Shown: positions 27,021 to 36,285 of the stretch, piece after piece
Position numbering within the stretch: the first letter of the stretch is position 1
How the letters are laid out: each line of letters opens with the position of its first letter
Notes under the pieces: model-generated
Database searches by the model: none
Told to the model about the DNA's origin: nothing
The model's input: the letters and a program-made list of their open reading frames with translations, nothing else
Position numbers and translations under genes: made by a program
Origin: Flavobacterium agricola
GTDB lineage: Bacteria; Bacteroidota; Bacteroidia; Flavobacteriales; Flavobacteriaceae
Length of the DNA: 64,000 bases
Direction of reading: 5' to 3'
Assembly: GCF_025919725.1 (NCBI RefSeq)
Contig: NZ_CP081495.1
Location: forward strand, 2,294,001 to 2,358,000

Positions 27021-28451
27021 TTAATATGCTCCAATTAATGTCATCCAAGATGTACCTAATATTAAATATATACCGAGTAAAATAACTCCAATAATTAAAC
27101 CGTAAATCCACCACGTTTTTAATTCTACAAATCCGCTTCCATAAAAAACAGGAGCAGGACCGTGGCCGTAATGCGTTAACGTTCCGTATAAAGATCCGGT
27201 AAAACCTAACATTAAACCTAATAATAAGGCAGGTACGCCTAACGAAATACCAACAGCTAATAAAGCAGCGTACATAGCAGCTACGTGCGCAGTTGCACTG
27301 GCAAATAAGTAGTGGCTAAAAAAGTAAACTGCAACAATTAACGGAAAGGCGTAATGCCAGTGAATACCGCCCATTTGATTACGAACCAATTCACTAAACC
27401 AGCTAATAAATCCAAGTTCGTTTAATGAACTTGCCATCATAACTAAAACAGCAAACCAAACAATGGTATCCCAAGCGCCTTTCTCTGATTTAATATCTTC
27501 CCAAGTTAGAACAGAAGTTAATAACAAGATAGCCAATCCAATAAATGCGGTGGTTGTTGCATCCATGCTAAATAAATCGCCAGTAATCCATAAGGTTAAT
27601 AAAATTACGAAGGTAATAAGCATTAAGATTTCTGAAACCTTAAGTTTGCCCATTTCTTTTAACTTTTCTACGGCTATTTTAGGTGCATCAGCTGTTTTTT
27701 TAAGTTCTGGTGGATATATTTTATATAAAACCAACGGTACCAATAAAAAGGCAGCTAAGCCCGGAATAATTGCAGCTTCTGCCCAAGACATCCAAGTTAT
27801 GCTATAACCCATATCGGCTACAAATTTTTGACACATGGGGTTACTTGCCGTTCCGGTTAAAAACATGGATGAAGCAATTAGGTTTACATAATAACAATTT
27901 AATGTTAAAAACGAGCCCAATTTTCGGTGTGTTTCTGGCTTTTGTGGGTCTGAACCAAAGTTTAATGCCATTGATTTCATAATGGGATAGATGATTCCAC
28001 CACCACGTGCTGTATTACTCGGAATTGCCGGTGCTAAAACCAAATCGGCTAAACCAATGCCATAAGCCAATCCTAAGGTACTTTTTCCGAATAAACGAAT
28101 AAATATATAGGCAATTCGGTTTCCTAATCCTGTTTTTATAAAACCACGTGCAATAAAGAATGAAATACCAATTAACCAAATTACTTTATCACCAAATCCG
28201 CGTAAGCTTAAGGTAATTGACTTACCTGGTTCGCCTGGAGCTAGTAACTGAAAACTTGCAGTTAAACCAACTGCAACCATACACATGGTGCCCATTGGTG
28301 CTGCTTTTAAAATAATACCTAAAATGGTACTAACAAAAATGGCAAATAAATGCCATGCTTCTGGAATTACACCTTCTGGAATGGGGCAGAACCATATAAT
28401 AACTCCAACTAATAAAGTTATTCCTAAGTTTTTAATGCTAACTTCTTTCAT
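27021..28451 (-). CDS. DASS-family anion (dicarboxylate) transporter
   Basis: 476 residues with about 12-13 membrane segments. Two Ser-Asn-Thr-type substrate motifs are visible: APAIPSNTARGGG near residue 139-151 and TGTASNP near 199-205. These are the paired SNT motifs of the DASS/CitT family, which move C4-dicarboxylates or citrate by antiport or sodium symport. It is the last gene of an apparent operon with a porin and sdhCAB. It starts 10 bases after the porin gene, which supports succinate, fumarate or malate as substrate. Confidence 0.88.
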   Translation of the reverse strand: MKEVSIKNLGITLLVGVIIWFCPIPEGVIPEAWHLFAIFVSTILGIILKAAPMGTMCMVAVGLTASFQLLAPGEPGKSITLSLRGFGDKVIWLIGISFFIARGFIKTGLGNRIAYIFIRLFGKSTLGLAYGIGLADLVLAPAIPSNTARGGGIIYPIMKSMALNFGSDPQKPETHRKLGSFLTLNCYYVNLIASSMFLTGTASNPMCQKFVADMGYSITWMSWAEAAIIPGLAAFLLVPLVLYKIYPPELKKTADAPKIAVEKLKEMGKLKVSEILMLITFVILLTLWITGDLFSMDATTTAFIGLAILLLTSVLTWEDIKSEKGAWDTIVWFAVLVMMASSLNELGFISWFSELVRNQMGGIHWHYAFPLIVAVYFFSHYLFASATAHVAAMYAALLAVGISLGVPALLLGLMLGFTGSLYGTLTHYGHGPAPVFYGSGFVELKTWWIYGLIIGVILLGIYLILGTSWMTLIGAY

Positions 28452-28460
28452 GTTTTTGAT

Positions 28461-29636
28461 TTATTGTAATCGACATTGGAATTGTACAAAAGCTAGGTTT
28501 GCATTGTACGTTTTGGTGTTGGCAATATTTTTTCTGTAATTATCAATCTGCGCCCCAATTTGTATGCGAGCACCGTAATTTTTTAAAAATTCTAAACTTA
28601 GCATAGGTACGTAAGTTTGCCTTGGGTTTGAATTTAGCTTAGAATTGGCCTCCAAATATTCGTATCTAAAAGAAAATTCTAGTGCCTGAAAATGTTTTTT
28701 ACCAACATAATACCTAAAACTTGGTAGCGCATAAATGCCTTTTAAAACGTAGTTGTTTATGTTATCTAAGCGGTCGGCTTCTGGTAAACTAAAATACAGG
28801 CTTTGATTAATGGCCTGAATAGCTTCTGTTTGAATATCAAAGCTCCAACGTTCTGTTAATTTCATTTGATACGTACCCTCTAATCCTAAGGCATAAATAT
28901 CTTTACCAAATTCATTTCCTGCACCAGCACTAAAACCTAATCTAAAATTGTTTTTTTTATTTAAATCGAATACAAAACGCCCAGAGTAATGTTTCCCGTT
29001 GTTGTTATCTACGGTGTTTTTACCGTTTCCGTTGGTCATAGAAACAGAATACGTTAACGGTACTTTTCCTAAATCTACCGAACCGCCTACTGCAGCACCA
29101 ATCTGGAAACTTTGCCAGCCGTTGCTACCCATTAAATAATAAGCATTAGAATAGTCAATCGATTTTACAATATCTACCGGATATGAATCTTCCATACCAA
29201 ACGAAGGCCTAAATTGTCCGATTTGTAATTGCACATAGCGGCTTACCGCATAACGTGCATATGCATTTTCTAAAACACGCGTTCTGGGATCGGATTTAAA
29301 ATCGGCGAAATTGGCTAAAGCAACAACAGATAAGTTTTGTGTTAAATTGGCATTCATAGACACGCGCATGCGTTTCACATCGTAAGTACTTTTTAAATAT
29401 TTCCCTTCGGTATGATTTAGTCCGTCTACATCAACATCTCTTTTCACACTTTCTAAATAACGTGCCTGAAAAACGCCACCTATTTTAAATTTTGGATATT
29501 CGCTTTTAGTAGTTTCGGTTTTTGTGTTAACAATTTGTTGCACCACATAAATGGTATCTTGCGCCTGCAAACTACTTGCTGCAAAAAATAACACTGCAGC
29601 GCTACAAAGTTTTTTCCAATTTGTAAAAACCTGCAT
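28461..29636 (-). CDS. Outer-membrane porin (phosphate-selective porin O/P-like)
   Basis: 391 residues. A Sec signal peptide ends at SLQAQ (about residue 26), followed by about 16 amphipathic strands with the family pattern RMRVSMNANLTQNLSVV and IGQFRPSFGMEDSYP near residue 140-155. It belongs to the porin O/P-type trimeric barrels of Bacteroidota. It begins 2 bases after sdhB ends and precedes the DASS transporter. A route for organic acids across the outer membrane is therefore a reasonable inference; phosphate is the alternative suggested by the family name only. Confidence 0.82.
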   Translation of the reverse strand: MQVFTNWKKLCSAAVLFFAASSLQAQDTIYVVQQIVNTKTETTKSEYPKFKIGGVFQARYLESVKRDVDVDGLNHTEGKYLKSTYDVKRMRVSMNANLTQNLSVVALANFADFKSDPRTRVLENAYARYAVSRYVQLQIGQFRPSFGMEDSYPVDIVKSIDYSNAYYLMGSNGWQSFQIGAAVGGSVDLGKVPLTYSVSMTNGNGKNTVDNNNGKHYSGRFVFDLNKKNNFRLGFSAGAGNEFGKDIYALGLEGTYQMKLTERWSFDIQTEAIQAINQSLYFSLPEADRLDNINNYVLKGIYALPSFRYYVGKKHFQALEFSFRYEYLEANSKLNSNPRQTYVPMLSLEFLKNYGARIQIGAQIDNYRKNIANTKTYNANLAFVQFQCRLQ

Positions 29637-29638
29637 AA

Positions 29639-30394
29639 TTACCTTTTTTTAGATTTAAAAAAGTTGGCACGATTGTATTCAAAATTCATACGTGCAATGT
29701 TTAATACAGAAATGCCTTGCGGACATTCAACTTCGCAAGCTTCGGTGTTAGAACAATGCCCAAAATCTTCTAAATCCATTTGATGCACCATGTTTATTAC
29801 ACGCTCGCTACGTTCTTCTTTACCTTGTGGTAAAGTTGCCATTTGTGTTATTTTAGCCGAAGTAAATAAGGCTGCACTACCATTTTTACATGTTGCAACA
29901 CAAGCGCCACAACCAATACAAGCAGCCGAATCAAAAGCAGATTCTGCCGTTTCATGCGAAATGGGAATGGTATTCGCTTCAGGAGCTTGCCCTGTATTTA
30001 CAGAAACATAACCACCAGCCGAAATAATTCGGTCAAACGCCGTTCTGTCAACTTTTAAATCTTTTTTTACCGGAAAACCTGCTGCTCTAAACGGTTCTAT
30101 TAAAATGGTTTCGTTGTCTTTAAATTCACGCATATGCAATTGGCACGTTGTCGTATTTTTTAACGGTCCGTGTGCATTGCCATTTATCATTACACCACAT
30201 TGCCCACAAATTCCTTCACGGCAATCGTGATCAAATTCAATAGGTTCTTCATTTTTTTGAATGAGCTGATTGTTTAACGTATCTAACATTTCTAAAAAAG
30301 ACATGTGCGTGTTTACGTTATCTAAGGCGTATTCAACCAATTTTCCGTTAGAATTTCGGTCTTTTTGTCTCCAAATTTTTAAATTTAGTTTCAT
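29639..30394 (-). CDS. sdhB: Succinate dehydrogenase/fumarate reductase iron-sulfur subunit
   Basis: 251 residues. All three cluster motifs are present. The 2Fe-2S loop CREGICGQCG lies near residue 59-68 with its later Cys. The 4Fe-4S motif CIGCGACVATC is near 148-158, and the 3Fe-4S/4Fe-4S motif CSNTEACEVECP is near 211-222. It passes electrons from the SdhA flavin to the cytochrome b subunit. It is 8 bases after sdhA. Confidence 0.96.
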   Translation of the reverse strand: MKLNLKIWRQKDRNSNGKLVEYALDNVNTHMSFLEMLDTLNNQLIQKNEEPIEFDHDCREGICGQCGVMINGNAHGPLKNTTTCQLHMREFKDNETILIEPFRAAGFPVKKDLKVDRTAFDRIISAGGYVSVNTGQAPEANTIPISHETAESAFDSAACIGCGACVATCKNGSAALFTSAKITQMATLPQGKEERSERVINMVHQMDLEDFGHCSNTEACEVECPQGISVLNIARMNFEYNRANFFKSKKR

Positions 30395-30402
30395 GAATGT
30401 TA

Positions 30403-32322
30403 TTATTTGTAACTACGGATAGTTGGTTGAACAAATTCGAAAGTTAGATTTTCTTTATGTAAAACAGGTTCGCTTGAAGCTGAATCTGGCCATTGCCACG
30501 CCGAAATGAATTGGAATTCGGCATCGTTACGAGCTGCTTCTCCATCTTCGGTTTGATATTCTTCTCTAAAATGTGCCCCGCACGATTCGTTTCGGGTTAA
30601 GGCATCGTAGCACATTAAAATTCCGATTTCAAAATAATCGGCTACACGCCCTGCTTTTTCTAATTCCGAATTCATGGTTGCTACATTTCCGGTAACGTTT
30701 ACGTTTTTATAAAACTCTGCCTGAAGTTTTTTAATTTCTTCAATTGCAAATTCTAAACCTTCTTTGTTACGTGCTAAACCACAATAATCATATAAAAGTT
30801 TACCTAGTTTTTTATGAAAATAATCAACCGTTTGGTTGCCTTTTATTTGTAATAATTGCTCCAACTTATCTTTGGTTTCTTTTTCTGCTTTTGCAAATTC
30901 CGGATGATCGGTTGTAATTTTGCCTACTTTAATTTGATCGGCTAAATAATTAGCAAGCGTGTAAGGTGCTATAAAATAGCCATCTACAGAAGCTTGTAAC
31001 AATGAATTTGCTCCTAAACGATTGGCACCATGGTCGGCAAAATTAGCTTCGCCTAAAGCAAATAAACCGGGAATGGTTGTCATCAATTCATAATCAACCC
31101 ATAAACCGCCCATAGAAAAGTGCGCCGCTGGTGAAATCATCATCGGTTCTTTGTAGGCATTTATTCCCGTAATTTTTTCGTACATGGTAAATAAATTCCC
31201 GTATTTTTCAGCAATTTTTGGTTGCCCTTGTTCTTTAATTGCTTTAGAAAAATCTAAGTAAACGGCATTTTTTAAAGCTCCAACCCCGTAACCAGCATCA
31301 ATTCTTTCTTTCGCTGCGCGCGATGAAATATCACGAGGAGCCAAATTTCCGAATGCTGGATAACGACGTTCTAAATAATAATCGCGCTCTTCTTCCGGAA
31401 TGGCATTTGCTTCTCTTTTTTCGTCTAAATTTTTAGGTACCCAGATGCGTCCGTCATTTCGTAACGATTCTGACATTAAAGTTAATTTAGATTGATAATC
31501 ACCGGATTGAGGTAATGAAGTTGGGTGAATTTGTGTCCAACTTGGCGATGCAAAATAAGCGCCTTTTTTGTGTGCACGCCATATTGCCGATCCGTTGCAA
31601 CCCATTGCTAAGGTTGATAAATAATAAATTTTACCAAATCCGCCTGTTGCTAAAACTACGGTATGTGCTGCATGACGTTCTATTTCACCCGTTTCTAAGT
31701 TTCGAGCAATTATGCCACGCGCTTTTCCATCTATCACAACTAAATCTAACATTTCGTGTGATGAAAATAGTTGTACCGTTTTTTTATGTACTTGGCGCAT
31801 TAACGCTTGGTAAGTGCCTAAAAGTAATTGTTGCCCCGTTTGACCACGTGCATAAAAGGTTCTACTAACCTGAACCCCACCAAACGATCGGTTGTTTAAA
31901 TATCCGCCATATTCGCGACCAAAAGGAACGCCTTGCGCTACTGCCTGATCAATTAAGTTTACAGAGCATTCTGCTAAACGATAAACGTTTGCTTCGCGCG
32001 CTCTAAAATCGCCTCCTTTTAGCGTGTCAACAAACATTCTGTAAACGCTATCTCCATCATTTTTATAATTTTTGGCAGCGTTTACACCGCCTTGCGCAGC
32101 AACCGAATGGGCACGACGTGGCGTATCTTGAAAACAAAAAGATTTTACATTGTAACCCATTTCGCCCATTGAAGCGGCAACAGAAGCACCAGCTAAACCT
32201 GTACCTACAACAATGATATCTAATTTTTTACGATTGGCTGGGTTAACCAAACGTGCAGTTTTTTTATAATTTGACCATTTTTCTTCTAAAGGTCCTTGTG
32301 GAATTTTTGCATCTAATTTCAT
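30403..32322 (-). CDS. sdhA: Succinate dehydrogenase/fumarate reductase flavoprotein subunit
   Basis: 639 residues. The FAD-binding Rossmann motif VVGTGLAGAS is at 38-47 and the covalent-FAD histidine lies in RAHSVAAQGG at residue 72. The capping and active-site segments HPTSLPQSG and PAAHFSMGGL follow in order. It catalyses succinate oxidation or, in B-type complexes, fumarate reduction. It is the middle gene of sdhCAB, 8 bases from each neighbour. Intact. Confidence 0.97.
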   Translation of the reverse strand: MKLDAKIPQGPLEEKWSNYKKTARLVNPANRKKLDIIVVGTGLAGASVAASMGEMGYNVKSFCFQDTPRRAHSVAAQGGVNAAKNYKNDGDSVYRMFVDTLKGGDFRAREANVYRLAECSVNLIDQAVAQGVPFGREYGGYLNNRSFGGVQVSRTFYARGQTGQQLLLGTYQALMRQVHKKTVQLFSSHEMLDLVVIDGKARGIIARNLETGEIERHAAHTVVLATGGFGKIYYLSTLAMGCNGSAIWRAHKKGAYFASPSWTQIHPTSLPQSGDYQSKLTLMSESLRNDGRIWVPKNLDEKREANAIPEEERDYYLERRYPAFGNLAPRDISSRAAKERIDAGYGVGALKNAVYLDFSKAIKEQGQPKIAEKYGNLFTMYEKITGINAYKEPMMISPAAHFSMGGLWVDYELMTTIPGLFALGEANFADHGANRLGANSLLQASVDGYFIAPYTLANYLADQIKVGKITTDHPEFAKAEKETKDKLEQLLQIKGNQTVDYFHKKLGKLLYDYCGLARNKEGLEFAIEEIKKLQAEFYKNVNVTGNVATMNSELEKAGRVADYFEIGILMCYDALTRNESCGAHFREEYQTEDGEAARNDAEFQFISAWQWPDSASSEPVLHKENLTFEFVQPTIRSYK

Positions 32323-32330
32323 GTTGGCAA

Positions 32331-32987
32331 TTATTTATGGATGAAGAAAATATAAATTGGCATTAAGGCAAATCCGAAACATATTGCAATCGAATATACC
32401 GTTGCAAAAGCACTTACCCAACGTACAAACTTTGGATTAAATAAACCTAAGGTTCTAACCCCGCTTACAATACCGTGAACTAAGTGAAAAGCTAAAGCAA
32501 TCATGGCTAAAACATAAATAACAACCAGCCAACCTTGCTGAAATGCGGTGGTAACCACGGTGTATAAATCTTTATGTCCCCAAGGATCTAATCCAACAGC
32601 ACCAAACTTATACACGTACCAAAAGTTTTGAAAATGTAAAATCAAGAAAATTAAAATTAAGGTACCTAAAATACCCATATTTCTGCTAAACCATTTGCTA
32701 GATCGACCTCTGGTATCTTTAGCGTAATTTCCTCCAGTTTTTTTGTTTTTAATTGAGATGATTAATGCGTACAAGGCATGTAATAGTATAGATAAGTATA
32801 AAACGTACGAAACTATTTTAATTAACATATTACCTGTTAAAAAGCTTGAGTACGCATTGAAACTTTGTTGTGCTTTTTCTGGGGCTAGGAAAAGTTGTGT
32901 GTTCCCTAAAAAGTGAATCAGTAAAAAAAAGCATAAAAACAGACCGGTAGCGGCCATGATGATTTTTCGGACTAGTGTTGTGTTCAT
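32331..32987 (-). CDS. sdhC: Succinate dehydrogenase cytochrome b subunit (b558 type)
   Basis: 218 residues with five membrane helices and several histidines placed in or near helices (LLIHFLG, LHALYAL, LILHFQN, HLVHGIV) that suit two haem b groups. A single five-helix anchor defines the B-type complex (as in Wolinella and Bacillus), which exchanges electrons with menaquinone. It is the first gene of the operon. The promoter was not recognised in the 175-base gap upstream. Confidence 0.93.
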   Translation of the reverse strand: MNTTLVRKIIMAATGLFLCFFLLIHFLGNTQLFLAPEKAQQSFNAYSSFLTGNMLIKIVSYVLYLSILLHALYALIISIKNKKTGGNYAKDTRGRSSKWFSRNMGILGTLILIFLILHFQNFWYVYKFGAVGLDPWGHKDLYTVVTTAFQQGWLVVIYVLAMIALAFHLVHGIVSGVRTLGLFNPKFVRWVSAFATVYSIAICFGFALMPIYIFFIHK

Positions 32988-33162
32988 TAATCAGTTTATT
33001 AAGTTGGTTTTAGTAATTGATAAAAACATTTCTAAATAAAATGTTAACGAAAATGTTATTAGAACTATTGTTCTAATAATTTAAAAGTAAGGCAATAATT
33101 ATATTTTTTCATACTATTTGTATTATAAAATACGTTAGTTTAAAAAAATGGTTTAGTTTATT

Positions 33163-34495
33163 ATGAAAAAACACTTAATTTTATTACTAACGTTAACTTT
33201 TATTAACGTTAGTAACGCTCAGGTCGGCATTGGCACCATGACGCCAAGGGGAGCGTTAGATATCAATAATCCAACAACAAACATTCATGGATTAGTTTTG
33301 CCAACCAATGAAAGTATTAATAATATCGTTAATCCACAAACCGGAGAAGAACGCGGAAGGCACAGTTATTTATGATAGCACCGAAAAGTGTATCCGTTTT
33401 TATAACGGAACAGAATGGTCTAGCTGCATTCCTGCAAAAGAAAACCCAATTGATAATAATATTATTATCAGCTGTAATGAAACTGAATTTACGGGAGAAT
33501 ATATTCGTAATGTTGCTTTAGTTACCACCGGTACAAGTAGAGCAACATTTAAAGTACATATTACCAATAGAAATAAGTTTACGCCAATCACTATTGTAGC
33601 AAATGCAAACGATTTAAAGTTGGATAACGGAGTTACTGTAACAGGAGTTTTAGCCTCAACAATTGTTATAAACCCGTTACAATCTGCAAGTATAACTTAT
33701 TATTTAAGTGGAACACCTGCTTCTGATGAGATTAATTATCAATGGAATTTAATTGATTTTGCATGTGCTGGTAAATTTGAGCTTACTAAACGTGTAATTA
33801 GAATTGGATATTCTGGAGATTATTCTGTTGGTGGAACGCAAGGGACAAATTTTAGAAGCCAATTAAATAATAAAAGTTATTACGGTCCAGAAGGAATTTA
33901 TTCAGAAAAAAATATATCTTCTTTCTCTATTATAAGCGCTATTACAGATATAAATAATTTAACGGCTGCTCAGCTTTTAGAAAAATATGATATGATAAAT
34001 GTTTCAGCCACTACTTATTCAGAGGCTATTATGACTAAACTGATAGAATATGCAGATTTAGGAGGTGTTTTATGGGCTTCAACTCAAACTGGAGCTACTA
34101 CAACAGGCGGAAACCATACTAACTCAATTAATATTCATAAAGCCTTTGGCGGAACCGGAACAATTTCAAATAAATGGGATTCAGCTCCAATTCTATCAAA
34201 CTCTGATTCTATTAATAATGGTGTTTTTGGTGATGCAAGAAATATTACTTTTAAAGGTTTCAATGCAACAACGGTTGTAACAGATACTCAGATTCCATTA
34301 GGAGCACGGGTTATAGGTAATGTAAGTACAGATCCAAATCGAGTTGCTGTTTATATTTTACGCGATAGAATAGTTTGGTACTATGAATCGGATATGTTCT
34401 CTAATTTAATATCTCTTTCTGGGGCTATTGATAATGATCAAGAAAGATTTGTTCACAACCTGTTTGCCTATATGTTAGATCAAATTCAAGACTAA
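33163..34495 (+). CDS. Secreted surface protein with VGIGT-type N-terminus, frameshifted
   Basis: A Sec signal (FINVSNAQ, cleavage about residue 19) is followed by VGIGTMTPRGALDINNP, the start motif of many Bacteroidota secreted proteins, and an EGTVIYDSTEKCIRFYNGTEWSSC module. After a linker, the C-terminal 220 residues (IGYSGDYS..., LEKYDMINVSATTYSE, YADLGGVLWAST) resemble an alpha/beta glutaminase-amidotransferase-like fold; this is inference. The frame changes at about 33344-33354; the 1333-base length needs +2 or -1 to be in frame. There is no clear type IX C-terminal signal. Function unknown. Confidence 0.7.
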
Positions 34496-34504
34496 ATTAA
34501 CCAT

Positions 34505-34537
34505 AAAAAAGAACGCTTACTAAGCGTGCTTTTTTTA
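34505..34537. terminator. Bidirectional terminator
   Basis: AAAAAAG-ACGCTT / AAGCGT-CTTTTTT stem with small internal mismatch, between convergent genes. Confidence 0.7.
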
Positions 34538-35053
34538 TTCTGTAAATAAAGCTTTAAGTTCAGTAGCATCATGTGGTTTCATGCGGCCAGCTAAAATAAG
34601 GCTTAATTGTTTTCTGCGTAAGGCAGCTGCAAATCGTTGTCTTTCATCTTCGGTTTCAGGAACAACTTCAGGAATTTGAACCGGAGTTCCCATATCGTTT
34701 ACTGCAACAAAAGTATAAATAGCAGAACCTGCATTCATAATTTCACCCGTTTCACGATCTTCAACCGTAATGTCAGCAATAACTTCTAAAGAAGTATTAA
34801 ATGCTCTAGAAACTTTAGCAACAACCGTTACTACAGCGCCCGAAGGAATAGGTTTACTAAACGCAACGTGATTTACCGAAGCAGTTACACAAACACGACG
34901 CGTATGACGGCGTGCTGTAATACCACAACATTTATCAATGCGTGCTAAAAGTTCACCACCAAATAAATTGTTTAACGGATTGGTTTCGCCCGGCAAAACA
35001 AAATCGGTATGTGTGGTTATAGAATCTTTTGGATATTTTGGAGTTAAATACAT
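34535..35053 (-). CDS. Acyl-CoA thioesterase, hotdog family
   Basis: 172 residues. The hotdog core NPLNNLFGGELLARIDKCCG and ASVNHVAFSKPIPSGAVV matches YciA/BACH-type acyl-CoA hydrolases. It carries a C-terminal helical extension (TEDERQRFAAALRRKQLSLILAGRM) not present in the shorter paralogue at 11 kb. Such enzymes clear long- or medium-chain acyl-CoA in the cytosol. It stands alone; the HU/SPOR gene starts upstream on the same strand. Confidence 0.88.
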   Translation of the reverse strand: MYLTPKYPKDSITTHTDFVLPGETNPLNNLFGGELLARIDKCCGITARRHTRRVCVTASVNHVAFSKPIPSGAVVTVVAKVSRAFNTSLEVIADITVEDRETGEIMNAGSAIYTFVAVNDMGTPVQIPEVVPETEDERQRFAAALRRKQLSLILAGRMKPHDATELKALFTE

Positions 35054-35124
35054 GCTTTTTTAATTTTTGCAAATATATAAATATATTCATAAAAGTTAAA
35101 TCCCCGAATTATCAGGGATTTAAA

Positions 35125-36162
35125 TTAAAGCTTTGTATAAACCCAAGCTTCCTTATTGTTATTTTTCTGAATGGTATTAAGCGCATTAATTGCTCCAGAA
35201 TAATCAGCAAAACTTTTGTAAGCAACCATATATAAGTTATGTGGATTTTTACCAATAATACTTGCTCCAGTAAAACCAAGTTCTTGTAACTCTTGTGTTT
35301 TTTTCAAAGCATTTTCTTCACTTTTAAAAGAACCTGCAATTACATGATAAAGCAAATGGCTGTAATCGGTAGCATTGCCTTTTATACTATTATCAACTTT
35401 AACTAAAAGCGTTTCTGTTGGATTAGCCATGATAAAGGTAGCTTCCTGAATGGTTTTTTCAACCTTATCTTGTACATCTTTCTGAACCGCTAAAGAAACC
35501 TTTTCTTCTAACGAATCATTATAAATTTTGTAACCCCAACCACAACCAATAAGCACCGCTAAAACAGCAGCGATTGAGCCGTAATTTGAAGCAGATTTTT
35601 TTGTTTTTAAAGATTGATGCGTTTTAGGCGTTTCAACTTCAGCCAAAATTGGTTCAGCTAATGGTAATATTTTAGTTTCAGAAACTGTAATTTTAGGAGT
35701 TGATGCAACAACAGGAGCCAAATTCAGGCTTTCACTTTCTTCGCGTGCAACATCTGGCGTTACAATATTGGTTAATCCAAACGAATCGGTATTGTAATTC
35801 ACCGTATTAAAGGCAACAAATTCTAAATTTCCTTCTTTGTTTTTAGATAATTCACCAACCAAATCAAGCGTTAAAGTTTCGTCTAAATCTAAAATATGAT
35901 GCCAAGTAGCAACCGTTTGTTTTATGTTAGCTACCGCATCAGCGTACGAAACATTCTCTTCAATCGCAACATGATTTGCCAATAAACCATCGTTATTTTG
36001 TAAATGACGATTAAAGCTTACCGTTTTTTTAGGCGGCAACATTATGTTTTTAACAGCATCTATTTCTGCCGATTTGTATTCGGTTAAAAAAGCACCAAAT
36101 CCAGGAATTGTTACGCATTGGTAACGATATAATAGGTCTGAAATGTATTTATCTAAGCTCAT
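35125..36162 (-). CDS. HU-CCDC81 and SPOR domain protein
   Basis: 345 residues. The N-terminal 130 residues (MSLDKYISDLLYRYQCVTIPGFGAFL...) match the bacterial HU-CCDC81 domain pair. A single membrane helix at about 195-212 (SIAAVLAVLIGCGWGYKIY) follows. The C-terminal 75 residues (YHVIAGSFKSEENALKKTQELQELGF) form a SPOR domain that binds denuded peptidoglycan. Such proteins are Bacteroidota-specific and are thought to link the cytoplasm to the septal wall. It is divergent from dprA. Confidence 0.9.
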   Translation of the reverse strand: MSLDKYISDLLYRYQCVTIPGFGAFLTEYKSAEIDAVKNIMLPPKKTVSFNRHLQNNDGLLANHVAIEENVSYADAVANIKQTVATWHHILDLDETLTLDLVGELSKNKEGNLEFVAFNTVNYNTDSFGLTNIVTPDVAREESESLNLAPVVASTPKITVSETKILPLAEPILAEVETPKTHQSLKTKKSASNYGSIAAVLAVLIGCGWGYKIYNDSLEEKVSLAVQKDVQDKVEKTIQEATFIMANPTETLLVKVDNSIKGNATDYSHLLYHVIAGSFKSEENALKKTQELQELGFTGASIIGKNPHNLYMVAYKSFADYSGAINALNTIQKNNNKEAWVYTKL

Positions 36163-36285
36163 TTCACAAAAATAGTTAATAGGTTCACTTTCGCAAAGTT
36201 AATTGTTAATTATTTACAAAATCAAAAAGCAGGTTATAATTATTTGTGCTTAAAGTAGTTTATACTAAAAGTAAGTTTTTTTTAA

